Assembly (NCBI GenBank): GCA_008638375.1
Contig: VIRR01000486.1
Span: 227,501-291,500 of the forward strand
Direction: 5' to 3'
Source of the DNA: Nyssa sinensis
Lineage: Eukaryota; Streptophyta; Magnoliopsida; Cornales; Nyssaceae
DNA length: 64,000 nt
This document shows, one piece after another, positions 45,660 to 57,594 of the stretch. The notes beneath the pieces are model-generated. The model had not been told where the DNA came from and made no database searches. It saw only the letters and a program-made list of their open reading frames with translations. A program made the translations under genes and the position numbers. The first letter of the stretch is position 1. The number at the start of each line of letters is the position of its first letter.

Positions 45660-46970
45660 TGACTATTCTTAAAGTTACTAAGTATAAAGATGCTTAAATT
45701 GGGTACTTGTTCGATAACGAGTACACTGAAAGTGACCAATTGTTAAGAACATCCATATAAAGTTTTACTTGTCTGTTAATGAAATGTCTTTACTTACAGT
45801 TGTGTAAGTAATCCTTAAACCTGAGACATCATGATTATCTTGCATGTAAGCCATTATACTTTAATAGTATGCGACGTTTATATTTCTATGGGACATATAC
45901 ATATATTGTTGGGCATGGTAGATTACATATAGAGGCATGTGAATGTACAAGGAACCTGTCACTCTCAAGTAAAGAGAGAAAATGTCCTATGTGATCTTCA
46001 TTGATATCACTTAGGAAGTTCTTTAGCTAAGGCATTTTGAGAATTAGAAAATGGGTTTTCTAATTTTACCAACATGAGTTGATATCATTTAGGCTAAACA
46101 TATATGATTAGGTTGGGTATTGATAGGAATTCTATATCCAAGTGATTTAATTGAGACATTGCATGATGAGAGGATTGAATTGTACAGTAACTGTTAATGA
46201 AAATGTTCACAAACTAAATTCTTACTATTTGGATAGTTATGATATGCTGTTAGGTGTCTCTCATGGCTTTCAAAATCCTAAAAAATAATAATAGGAATTA
46301 ATTATTATTTTTCATTAAGGAAAAATTAGAAAATTTTTTGATTTAAATTAAATTAGAAGGAGTTCTAATTTGTAATACTTGGAAATATTTATTCCTATTA
46401 CCAAATTAGTATGAACCTAAAGGGTTATACACAAAAGGATGATGTGTAATTTAAAAAATTAAGAAGTGTTAATTTTCTATTATGAGTTAATAGTGGTAGT
46501 TTCCTATTTTTATTAAGAGTTAATAGTGGAGATTTCCTAATTTAGCCAAATCCTAGTTTGAATAGGCTTAAGGTTGACTTTATTATAAATAGGACTTGTA
46601 GAGACAAGAGTTAGCACTTTTGCTTCAACCTTAAGGAAGGGTCATCCTCACTTCTTCTCTCTACACTCCTGCCTCTCTTTTCGTCTTCAAGAGTCGAAGA
46701 TTCAAGTTGCAGTATAGAGAATTTTCTAGTATGAGATTCACCTGTGTGAATACAGTAAAAAACCAAACGCTTGTATAGTTGTCATGGATCGTATACAAAA
46801 GTTTTGTAAAGCACACTATAAGAGTAATTATGATTTATTTCTATAATAGTGTGTAGGATTGTTTTGTTTACATCATAGACTAATCATGAGATGATAAATT
46901 AATATTTAAATTTTTACTTCCGCCGCACATAAGATGTATGATAATTCCTTTCAATAAGGTAATGGTCTTT
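45660..46970 (+). mobile_element. Copia-type LTR-like sequence
   Basis: No coding potential. A promoter-like ATTATAAATAGGACTTG (46580-46596) is followed 50-110 bases later by a CT-rich leader (CTTCTTCTCTCTACACTCC) and, near the end, TTTTTACTTCCGCCGCACAT, a layout that I associate with the 3' part of Ty1/copia LTRs. No primer-binding site follows clearly, so it is probably a solo or broken LTR. Boundaries are approximate; 46971-47159 shows nothing recognisable. Confidence 0.4.
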
Positions 46971-47159
46971 AATGGTTATTACTTGGTACAACTTATAAAA
47001 AAGGGTTATTCTTAGTGCAATAATAAAATGCTCAAGTTATCAAGTGTGAGATTGTGAAATCAAATATGAGAGAACCACTTTGTGTACAAATAATGTCAAA
47101 TGTTAGGTTTATCTTCAATTTTTTCCTCTTAACACTTTGCATAAATATGACTATAGACA

Positions 47160-48160
47160 CCTCATTTTGTGACCCTTGATTAAATAGTAGCAATTCGGTA
47201 ATTATGCCAAGAAACCTACTTCAAGTAGGACTCCTCTTGATAGAGTCTTATTTCCACTAGGACTCTTTTGACAGAGTCCCAGTTCAATTAGAACTCCTTC
47301 TAACAGAGTCCTAATCCCATTAGGACTCCTCCTAGTAGAGTTCTATATCTGTTAAGACTTTTCTATTAAAGTCCTGGTTTCATTAGGACTCCTTTTGATA
47401 AGGTCTTATTCCCATTAGGACTCCTCCTAACAAAGTCTTATTTTCGCTATGACTTTCTTGCCAAAGTCCCAGTCCAAGCAAGACTCTTCTTGATAAAGTC
47501 CCACTCTCGTTAGGACTCCCTTGATAAAGTCCTAGCCCAAGTAAAACTCTTACCGATAAAGTCTTACTCCCATTAGGACTCTTTTGCCCATTGAAAAGTG
47601 TTTTGGTAATTTCGGCACCTTTTTGCCCACTGAAGGAATTTTGGTAATTTTTGCACAATCCTAACCCTCAATAGAACTTCCAAGTCAACTGAGGGGCATT
47701 TTCATAATTTCTATATCATTTTACCCACTTGGGGGTATTTTGTTAATTTCAGTCCTTTGGTGACAAATTATGGGTAATTTGGTCTTTTCACAGGTGAGTC
47801 CAGAAGAGATAAATAATAAAGAATCCAACTTCGCACCTTAGCCCCCGAGCCTAATTCTTTGGCGTTTTCGCTTTATTTCAGTGCTTTATCATTATTTGAT
47901 CCATGTGAAGGGATCTTTAGAATGTAATTAGGAGACAAAGCGATGTAATTTTAATTATTTTATTCTTTTTCAGTTTCCTTTTAATGATGTTTTGTTGTAA
48001 TAGGTTTACTTGTTTCTTGCCCAAAAATAAGCTGGCGGCTCCTCAATTTCTCTATTTTTCATAAGAGGCGTTCCTTCCCACCTTTAGGAAAAGAGACAAC
48101 CAAGATCCCTCTAAATCGACAAAAAGGATGACATGCTTTCCTTTTTTCTAGTGCTGGTGC
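47160..48160 (+). mobile_element. Ogre-type LTR, approximate limits
   Basis: The 3' part has the phrases AAAAATAAGCTGGCGGCTCC, GCGTTCCTTCCCACCTTTAG and GAAAAGAGACAACC, which resemble the end of Ogre LTRs. It is followed by a primer-site-like TGGTGATTTTACCAGGGAC (about 48167-48185), close to the Ogre form TGGCGACTCCACTGGGGAC (tRNA-Arg type). Ogre gag-PR sequence resumes at 54450 in the same orientation. The LTR start is not defined. Confidence 0.45.
47227..47590. repeat. 32-bp minisatellite inside the Ogre-type LTR
   Basis: About 11 tandem units of AGGACTCCTCCTGATAAAGT + CTTATTCCCATT type with 20-30% divergence. It yields a low-complexity ORF on the minus strand that should not be read as a gene. 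Confidence 0.85.
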
Positions 48161-48199
48161 CCATAGTGGTGATTTTACCAGGGACTAAAGAGGGCTAGA

Positions 48200-48915
48200 C
48201 TCAGTGAAGTATTCACTTCAATGATATTTTGTTTTTTTCTTTACATTCATTTGATGTTTATGCTTAGTGAAGCTTTTATTGAATGGCAAGGCAGTAAATT
48301 TTGCTAGTTTGCATCCACTACAATCTGAAATATCATGACAATCTAAATTACCTAAACAATTGGTTGAAACTAAAAACTGTAAATGACTACTAGAAATATG
48401 ACCAAGATGAGAATGCCATAAACAGTAACTAGATGACTTTAGACTTCAATGAAAAGAAACTAAATTAATTGAAAAGGCAGCAACAGCAGGAACATGTAAC
48501 TCTTCTAACACATATAGTCCTCCCTTTCTACAGCCTATCCCAATTAGTTTTTTGGACTGAGGATCTTGCACAAGACAAGCAAAGAGAGAAAAGTGAACAA
48601 AAAAATCATAATCAAATAATTAACTAATAGAGATCAGATTTAACTTGAGTTGAGGAATATAATACACATTAGGAAGAGATAACCGATGAGAGACAATAGA
48701 ACCAATGCCTGCTAAAGACATAGAAGTTCTATTGGCAGCAATAACAGAAATAGAATAAGAAGAAAGAGCGGATACAAATAAAAATGGATCACTAGTTATA
48801 TGGTGGGTAGCACTTGAGTAAACAACCCATGTGGTCTGAGATATAATTGATGGCCTTGAGGAGAATGAACCTACAAAAGGAAAGACTGATAAAACATTAG
48901 GCTGAGGAGTAGAAA
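48200..48915 (-). pseudogene. Ty1/copia relic: protease and pre-integrase part
   Basis: Continues the frame of the gag part at 52594 once the solo LTR is removed. The minus strand reads TPQPNVLSVF, TTWVVYSSATHHITSD (protease; the catalytic DSGA is YSSA), LNLISIS, then CLWHSHLGHISSSHLQFL and CSGCKLAKFTALPFNKS (GAG-pre-integrase with HHCC zinc finger). The sequence degenerates before the integrase core near 48240, and no RT follows, so the 3' part of the element is deleted. Confidence 0.75.
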
Positions 48916-51850
48916 TGTCACGACCTAAAACCCACCCTCTGCAGATCTCGAATCGCAAAACCCCGATTCGACCCCTTTGTCGAACCAGATCTCATCTGAA
49001 ACTTGCTACACAATCAGTGCTACTAACATGCAACAACTATCATAATATAAACAATGGAAGATTTAAAAATAAAAGCTACATGTGATATATATCTGGTTCT
49101 CAAAATACAGACTATAAAATTCCTTAACTACTGTATATCCCCAAGACGTGAATGATATGGGAGAGCTACAAGACTGTACTGAATATTATACATTACATTT
49201 ATCTCAAAAATGTCCACTGCTATCTAGCTGACTGTTACTGCTATTGCTTCTCTATAGCTTCATTTCTTGAAATATTTTAGTAAATTTGGAATAAGCTAAC
49301 GAAGCTCAGTAAGTAATTCTCCTTTGCTCTGCCATGTGTACAGGTCAATATAGAAAGGCATAATCCAGAAAGAACTAGGATAAATGCAAATGTGCTAGCC
49401 AGTCAAGAAATATAGAACTCATCAAGGAATATCAGATGGTAGGAACTCAAATGAAAAAGTAATGAAATTTGCTCTGCTAATAATATCATACTGCTACAGT
49501 CATGAGCTATCTCAAGTATAAATCGTATGCACTCAATATAAGTTGTATAATCTCATGATCATTCATAATGCAATAATATGATCAAGCTATGATAATCAAT
49601 AACGACAATGATATCAACAAAAAAAGATGCACTTTTAGGGCCCGAAATTTTCCCTAAGTTCATATTTAGTTCCAAACCAAGATACCTAAATAATACTAAG
49701 CTCTATATACAATGTAACTCTATGTCCCATGCCTCATATATCGACGTAGCTAGTGTTCCTCCTAGAACCTTGACTCGAAAGTCGTAATAAGCATCAGATG
49801 GAGTTTGTGACTGAGCACAAATCCAACACTAATAATATATCAGGATCATGCTACTTCAACGAAGAATATAGTGGAATCATAACTGGTTCTCAACAACCTG
49901 ACATAACAATAACTTTCGAGGGCTAAGGTTACGAGACTGCTTTAAACGTAACTGGCTGGCCCTCACGGCCCTAGTTATAAGTGTACAAAAGGGAATCTAT
50001 GCACAAGTGTACAAAATCATGATCAAGATATATAGAAATCAATAAACACTTTCCACAAGATAGAATAATATCAAATGTGGATTCAATAAACTTTTGGCAT
50101 ATATGAAATACAATAGTAGTATATGAAAAATTGTTGACATGAATGGAAGTATCACATGTAGAGATCATATATTACTTACCTCTTTCTGTATCTGCCTAAA
50201 AGGTCAAACCGTCTTCTTCTTTCCTTTTGGCGTTCCTATGATTCATAAAACGTCTCTTAGTCTATAGTTTATATGAACTATGCTATTCATCAAATTTTAT
50301 GTCTCTTTACTATTAATATCTCTTTTACTTAAATAAACTCTACTATTGAATCTAGAACATTGAACAAAGTGAGTTTAGGCTTTCGCGAATTTCAATTCTG
50401 ACATTTGTACTAAAAAGGGCAAAATGGTCATTTTACACTTTTACGTGTTCTTACTCCTCGAGACCTCTTTTTACAAATTGAACTCCACCGTTGAGTCCGG
50501 AATGCTCGAAATAATAAAAATTCACTGTTCGTTTACTTTATTTGGAGTTCATTTGACTCTTTTTTGATTTAGGGGCATTTTGGTAATTTTTTTATTTAAA
50601 ATTTATTAAATTAATATTTAATTAATTATTCCTTGGGTCACTTTATAATAATCATAAGTCTAGGGTCACTTTTATAATTTTTATAATTCTTGGGTTAATC
50701 TGAATTTTAGATTTTTCTATTCTCCCGAGGTATAGCTAAACAATGGCTAACTATAAAACTGGAATAGGCTATCCTCATCCCCAAATCAGATTTCAATTTA
50801 ATTTCTTAATCTCCTAACCAAACACTCTCAATTCAATTTTTAAAACCTTTTTAACTTAACCAATACTGCGTCATTTTGACATAAATAAATGACCTGTTTC
50901 TATTTCGGTCGGGTCCTGACCCGAATCTGCCCCATGACCCGAACCCAAGGCCTAACAGTACTTCTCCTTCTCCGACGATATGCCGGTCACCCTCTCCGGT
51001 GACGGCCAAATTTTTTGGTCATATTTTTGCACGATTCCAATGTGTTTTTCTTCCATTTTCAATGGGTTTCTCATATCTAACTTCATTTTCTGATTTAAGC
51101 TATCATAGCCTTTCAAATAGTAGACTTTTAGTGAAGAAACTGATTTTCTGGAAAGATGAATAATTCACATTTCGTGATAATATTTCCATTGCTTCGGGCC
51201 TAAATAACGTCCACATGATTTCTGCACCCTAGGGGAATATTTTCCCATCCTAAAAACCAAGCTTAATACCTAAATTCACACAACCCGAATCTAGCATCAT
51301 GACCTGCAACTCAACTTTTCTCTCCCATTTATTCACTAAAAAAGTTGTGGTTTCTTCCTAAGTTCACCATTTTTCATGTTCTTTAAGATCATTAAGCTTA
51401 TACATGCTTTTGTGCTTGAATATTTAAAAACCGAAATGCTAACTTCTGAACTACTCAGCTTTTCTGTTTGCAGAAAACCCTCATTTTCCTCTTCTGTTTC
51501 CCTTTCTGGACCCTTTAAGCACTTCTGTAACCTCTGTATCACTCGCAGCTTCTTTCTTTTTCTCTTTTCTTTTTTATTTTTCTCTTAAACATCACACGTA
51601 TATATATATATATATATACACAATCTAAACTGCCCCTTTCGATTTCTCTCTCCTTCCTCTCTCAACCCCTTTATTTGCAGCGTTTGTTGACTTTCCTTCT
51701 TCTCTTTCCCTTGCTAATTTCTTTTCTTTCTTTACTTTAATTTAATTTAGATATTTGGTATGTATATATTATATAATAATGTGTTACACACACTAAACAC
51801 ACACCAAACACACACATTTGGCCGACACTCTCTTCTACACACACACACTA

Positions 51851-51884
<34 letters not shown>

Positions 51885-52593
51885 TAATTCAGCTTTGTGT
51901 ATATATATATATATATTTATAATACTAGTATATATATATATATATACTTATACATGTATATCTATATATGTACTTATACACACAGACACACTACCGTATA
52001 TATATACTTATAGGTATATATATTGATGTACTCTATATATATATATATAGATATATAAACTTATAAAGCTATAGCTATATATATATATATATATCCATGT
52101 ATATATGTATGTGTATCTATACCTAAGTAGGCACGTACTTCTGTATTGTCAGGTTTCTCATACGGTAGTCTTGGGGTACCCGGGATTGCTTGTAATTCAT
52201 TTATCATATATTTAAATATCGTATATCACTCGATTTGTGAACCTCACTATTCGTCTTGAACTGCGTGCCTATTACTGTACACAACTTACTATGATAGCTC
52301 TGGTCTATTTTGGAGTTATATTTATCGGCTCGGTCTGTTTGTACTTGGCTTGTCCTAATCTCGTAATTCCCTAGATCATAGCTTCTACTATTTACCTCGG
52401 TATTCATACCCATTTACTGTATACTACTCATCGTGATAGTTCGATATATTTTGGGATTTACTGTTCTTGGTCTGAGTTGGTCTCGGTTTACTTTTGGTAC
52501 TTTGTTCATTGGCTTGGTCTAAGCTCGGTATTATTATTTGACTCTTAGGACGTAAATGAAATTATTCTATTTTATTTGGGTCGGGGTCTTACA
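48916..52593 (-). mobile_element. Tekay-type solo LTR (3678 bp) with perfect target duplication
   Basis: Starts TGTCACGACC and ends GTCTTACA. It is flanked by AGAAA on both sides (48911-48915 and 52594-52598) with no internal region, so it is the product of LTR-LTR recombination. It lies inside copia gag-PR, and the copia frame is restored when it is removed. It contains long TA tracts at 51599-51617 and 51858-52112 that produce meaningless Tyr/Ile ORFs. No gene is present. Confidence 0.95.
51858..52112. repeat. TA/TATG microsatellite block in the solo LTR
   Basis: Several (TA)n runs of 10-27 bases separated by short spacers. Equivalent TA-rich zones are found in every Tekay-type LTR of the window. 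Confidence 0.9.
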
Positions 52594-53523
52594 AGAAATG
52601 AGCTTCTGCAATTGCTCAACAATCAATGACAAGGATAAGGATGTAGAGGGCTTAGAAACTAGTGGTGCAACTGCTATAATATGATGATCTCTACCTCTAA
52701 ATGATTGTTATTGTGGTCCACAAATTCCCTTGTTCACTAATTTAGGGCATTGTGCCTTCCAGTTACCCTTTGCACGACAGAAAGGATACTCATCAACACC
52801 CATTTTGATTTGCTACCTAGGTTGAGTGCTGGCTTGTAGCTTAGGTGGAACTGCCAACACTGACTGTGTAGGTAAAGGGAAAGAACCCCTTTTCTGGAAG
52901 TGCCTTAAGGCGCACTTCCTCAGCTAGGAGCTCATTCACCACCAAATCATCTAAGGAAAGAAGACTACGATGAAGAATAGAACTACGAAGTCCCTCGAAA
53001 TCATCTTTGAGTGCCATAAAAAATTGTACTAATTGCTGCTCCTCTCTATATGTACAATATGACTCATAGGAGCTCAACCCTATAAGCTTAGTGAGAGCTA
53101 GTTGATCCTAAAATCCAGTTATAATAGAGTAAAACTCTTTTATACTCTTGTCAACCTGTCGAGCAGCCCGAATATCATACTTTAATTACTACCTCTTTGC
53201 AAAGTTGGATTATACAAACAATTTCGACAAATACTCCCAGATTTCTTTGGCCGTGTCAAATTTAGTCAAATGCACTCCAATGGATTGATTAACAAAATTA
53301 TTTATCAAAGTAATAATCTTCGTATTATCAATTTCCAAATAGATAATAGCTGATTGTAGTTTTTTGCCTTAGTATCAGTTAGAACTTTCTTAACACTAGT
53401 AATGTAACCCCACATATTATTGCCTCACAAAAAATTCTTCATTACATAAGCCCAGTAAGCATAATTACCTCCTGTTAGCCTTACACTAATAGCCTGAAGG
53501 GAGTCAGAGTTCCCACTTCCCAT
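52594..53523 (-). pseudogene. Ty1/copia gag relic
   Basis: The ATG at 53523 gives MGSGNSDSLQAISVRLTGGN, then YAYWAYVMKNFL and a stop. Later blocks are a region like KEIWEYLSKLF and the open part 53077-52841 (YREEQQLVQFFMALKDDFEG, RSSILHRSLLSLDDLV, NELLAEEVRLK), ending QKLIS at the solo LTR. This is the copia gag (UBN2-type) layout. Multiple stops and shifts disable it. Confidence 0.75.
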
Positions 53524-54244
53524 AACCAACCAAAGAAGATAGAACTCACTAAAATGAAAAGGTATGCCAAAGCAATAAGAACAATCACCAAACCATAAAA
53601 CCCCACTTCCAATATCACAAATAATCCTAAATCAAACAATTGTAATGCTATTTCGAGGCTATAACACATAATAGAATGTAGTAAGACACCAAAACACACT
53701 AACAAAATATCAGCTAACCAACAAAAGTACAAAGAAAAAAGGGTACCCAATCTCCAATATCATAACAAAACCCAAACAAACAATTCCAAGTCAGATTCAA
53801 GTTTAAAAAACTCCAAGAACAGCCTCCTATGCATTGCATAGTGCTCAACCCGCCTCCAAAATCAACTAAACACATAAAAAAACTAAAGGAAACCATTATG
53901 GGTTGGTTAGAAACACCTTATAAAATCCAAAACACGTCTATTATGACTAATTAGAAGCAAAAAAAATAATAATAAAAAAAAGACTGCGATTAACAAATCA
54001 AAAAATTGAAGCCATTTTTCTAGAAAACATTCAAAAATTTAAAAACCTTATCAAATGGCCCCAAAAAATTCTACAAAAATTAGCAAAGCACTTCTCATGA
54101 AAATCTGAACCAAACCCTAGCCTTCATTGTTCGAAACTGATGATGTCATGATGACGTCAACAGTCGTATGATAGATTAGAAACTCCACCATGTTCTCCTC
54201 ATTGTTTTTGCTAAGGTCCCATGCTTGATCAAAGCTCTAATAAC
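53524..54244 (-). other. Untranslated leader of the copia relic, with primer-binding site
   Basis: No domain in either strand. At the right end (about 54226-54246) the element strand reads TTATTAGAGCTTTGATC, a mutated TGGTATCAGAGCTTTGATC initiator-Met primer site next to the LTR. Confidence 0.5.
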
Positions 54245-54437
54245 ATAAAAATCTTGGTTCAATAGAGAAAAGAAAAGAAGAACAAAGAGCACCCAAAATA
54301 TTATATTCTATAATCTCTTCGAAGTTGCAAGAAAAAATAATAAAGAACCCTTTATAGTAGGGTTAACAAAAGATCAAAGTACTAAACTACCCTTAATAAG
54401 GCTAACTAATAATATATAATAATATTATTCTAACAAG
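54245..54437 (-). repeat. 5' LTR of the copia relic (about 190 bp)
   Basis: On the element strand it starts TGTTAGAATAATATTATTAT and ends near CCAAGATTTTTATG before the primer-binding site. Short TGTTAG-type LTRs are common in copia. No 3' LTR was found at the other end, near 48200. Confidence 0.55.
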
Positions 54438-54449
54438 TATGGGGGTTAT

Positions 54450-56110
54450 TGACATCATCCTTTTCCACACAGACAGGCTATCTTGAATCATCTCAATAAA
54501 GCATAGGTTCCTACCACTATTACTCCCGAACAACTCACGCAGATTATTGGGGGGGTCCAATTCAACAATATCGTCACTTTCATTGATAATGACTTACCAA
54601 AAGAAGGGGTTGACCACATTAAGGCTATGCATATTACTATAGATGCCTTGGAATGAGGATACCTATGGTGCTCATTGACAACGACTCTACTCTCAACATT
54701 TGTCCTCTTAGGACTGCAAAGTGCCTTGGCTTAGAAGTAGCCAATCTCACTCTATCAGCCCAAGCAGTTAGGGCATATGACAATGCTCGGAGGAAAGTTG
54801 TAGGAGTCATGACACTTGCCATGAATCTCGGCCTGATTGAAAGAATCACATATTTTTAAGTACTAGACATCCCGACATCCTTCAATTTTCTACTTGGAAG
54901 GCCGTGGTTACATGAAATGAAAGTCGTAGCATTCTCTTTACATCAGAAGCTTAATTTTTTCTATCAAATAGGGGTGGTCACCATACATAAAGACGTTGAT
55001 TCTATCGGTAATTCTCTCCTCGTACTAGGGATTCAACATAATGCCAACAATTTACCTTTGTCAGGCTTCGACTGTATAGGGAGCCTTGAGATAAAACAAA
55101 TATTTGACAGAGGCTTATACAGACAAGCCATGATAAACATGATGGTCCACATGGGATATGTGTAGGGTAAGGGTCTTAGATTCAATTTTCAAGGTCTACC
55201 TACACCACTCCGCCAACCGAAAAAAAGGCATACACATTCGGGCTCGGATACTCACTTACCGAGCAAGATTTTCGTGACAAGTCTTTGGCCGCACGAGCCA
55301 AGAAAATTGCTAGAAGACAAAGGCTGCCCCTTAAGCTCATAAAAATAAAACCATACTTCCCCACCATGAATGGGAGCTTTGTCAAGAAAAGAGAAGACTA
55401 TCCATACTATGGATTCCCTAAGCCATGGTATAATGTTAAGGCCAAGACTAGAGTTCCCGGTTGGGAAATATTTGGTGATTGCACCTGTGGTTTTGATAAG
55501 GAGGTGGTTGTACCAGTTAAACAACATGATCACCAAGATGGGGACTGCATCGAAGAGCTTAGAGAACTGACAGAATGCTTTGCCAAGATAAAACTTATTG
55601 TTGATATGGTTGACATGATCTCCCCAGGCAACATGGGAAAAGATCCAGTCAAAGACGTTACGCCAATCTAAGCTCCAATCAACAATTGGCTCCTAGTCAA
55701 AGGGGTGCCAACTTTAGATGAACAACTTGAGTGGGAATTTGGTTACTCAGACTTGATTGAAACAGATTCTAACAATGTTTTTGACTCTAAGTCTGAGGAC
55801 TCTCTTTCTTTAGATTTCATTTATCTTGACGAACTCGCTGAGTTTATTTTTCCTTCTTTCAATGAAATAAATTCTTTTTTTGAGTATCATTTAATGGAAA
55901 ATAATGAACATGATGATAAATTTGAAGAATACAATAATCTTGACATAGAGGATAGAAATTTTCTAATAGACTTGGCCAAAACAGTCACCAAATCTCAAGA
56001 TAGGGCTTAACTTGTCATAGAACAAACGGTGACCATTAACCTAGGGTAGAAGGTGACACTAGAGAAGTCAAGGTCTGCGTAACCCTTAGCCAAGGTGTAG
56101 AGATCCGAAA
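54450..56110 (+). pseudogene. Ogre gag-protease region relic
   Basis: Plus-strand blocks in order are ITPEQLTQIIGG and HITIDALE; protease IPMVLIDNDSTLNICPL (DNGS mutated to DNDS), QAVRAYDNARRKVVGVMTL, FNFLLGRPWLHEM and LHQKLNFFYQIG; a G-patch-like MMVHMGYV-stop-GKGL; an open stretch 55285-55671 (YPYYGFPKPWYNV); an acidic stretch 55705-56010; and TVTINLG near 56025. This order matches the region between Ogre gag and RT. Stops at 54655, 54857, 55165 and 55671 and loss of RT make it dead. It belongs with the Ogre-type LTR at 47160, interrupted by the copia relic. Confidence 0.65.
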
Positions 56111-56112
56111 AA

Positions 56113-57594
56113 TGAGGGTAAATTTTTCGTTTTTGAGGTAGAACACTTTGCATGCATAGTTTATAAATTTTGTTGGTTTTATCGGTAAAGTGTATTTCTA
56201 CATTGTTTTCACCGAACGACCTATTTAGAAACATATTTAGAGTGTGTCATAGAAGAGTAAAGTACTTAGAATAATGTGAAGTATCCGCTGTATGAAAATC
56301 AGCCAAAACGGAAATGGTTTCCAGAATTGGACAAAAAGGGTATTCGGGTGACCCGGGTGGAACGGGTTTAAGCCGACCTCAAATGGAAATGTTTCCTTCT
56401 AATAATTTTTATTTAGAATAATTTTATGAACATTGGTTAAAACAGAATTTCAATTTGAAGCATTTAGGAATGAGCTGTAGAGTAACGGGGTTACGGCCTC
56501 ATTAAGGGTAAAATGGTCATTTTCCCTTGCCACTTTGATTCCCCACTATAAATACAGCTCATATACTTCATCCATATCATATATGCATTCAGAAATATCA
56601 GAGATCTCGTCCATATAGAGAGAGGGAGAGAAAAGCCCTAAAAACCCATATTTTCAAGCTGCCGGAACACACATTTCGAGGAGGAATTTGGCTGAACTTC
56701 CTTCTGAGAAAGTGTTCAGCTCAACAAGTACTATAGACTCACCAAAAATTTTAGACATCCAGAAAGTACAGCCTTCTCAGTTTAAGAAAAACTGATTTTA
56801 GGTATGATGTAGTGCTAAGCTAGTAATAGATTTAAGTTTTCTTGTATTTTTTCATGTTGTTGGATTGTTTAGGATGTGTATTTGAGATTAGGAACCCACA
56901 TAAGAAGTAGTTCCCTTGAAAAGCTTAGAGTTGGTAGTTTAGAGATATATTGTGTTTATTGGTGTGTTTGATGATTTATTGCCTTGACTTAGGTGTGTTT
57001 CATGATTAGGATTGTGTTGCTACAATGTTTAAACCTATATGCATGTTGACACATCTTGTGGTTTGGACCATATGATGAAATTGTGCTTTAGTGCTTGATG
57101 GAATGTTTATGTTCTTTATAAATTGTGGGAATTGTGAGATTGTGACTTGAATAATTGTTGATATGTTTTAGGCATGATATATATGTGATGAACATGATAT
57201 TTTGGTGTTTTAAGTTATGTATTTTGTGGAATAAATGGTATGACTTGAAAAAGGGCACACCATGTATTTGACAAATTTTCACATAGAGTTGCATGATGAG
57301 ATCATGACATTTTGGCATGGTGAAATTCCTTGGACACATGGTGTGAGTTGAGCATGAAGTGCTATGCATTATGAGGGTGTAGATCCTGTGGTGAAAAACC
57401 CAAAATTGGCCATTGGTACTCGCATGCTATCGAGGTCCGGATCGTAAAGCGAGACATATATTGGTACTTGCATACCAACGGGGAAGAACCGTGAAGCGAG
57501 ACATGGGTGGCATAGTGTTGCATGTGTGCGTCACGCATATAGACATTGCATGGCATTGGGGAAAAATGGGATTAAAAATTTTGAAATGTACACT
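56113..57594 (+). mobile_element. LTR-like fragment in plus orientation
   Basis: No gene. GGTAAAATGGTCATTTTCCC (56508-56527), CCACTATAAATACAGC (56542-56557) and a GA-rich leader with AAAGCCCTAAAAACCC follow each other like the promoter of a gypsy LTR. From 57390 there is a doubled motif (GCATGCTATCGAGG..GTAAAGCGAGACAT and GCATACCAACGGGG..GTGAAGCGAGACAT). It is cut on the right by the LTR at 57595 and joins the Ogre relic on the left. Confidence 0.45.

Noticed and set aside
47383..47658. 91-codon minus-strand ORF with repeated Gly/Leu/Lys motifs
   Set aside because: Product of the 32-bp minisatellite.
51760..52026. Tyr/Ile/His-rich ORF
   Set aside because: Translation of TA and CA microsatellites in the solo LTR.
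53481..53896. Hydrophobic minus-strand ORFs upstream of copia gag
   Set aside because: They lie in the untranslated leader between primer site and gag start, are low complexity, and match no family that I recognise.
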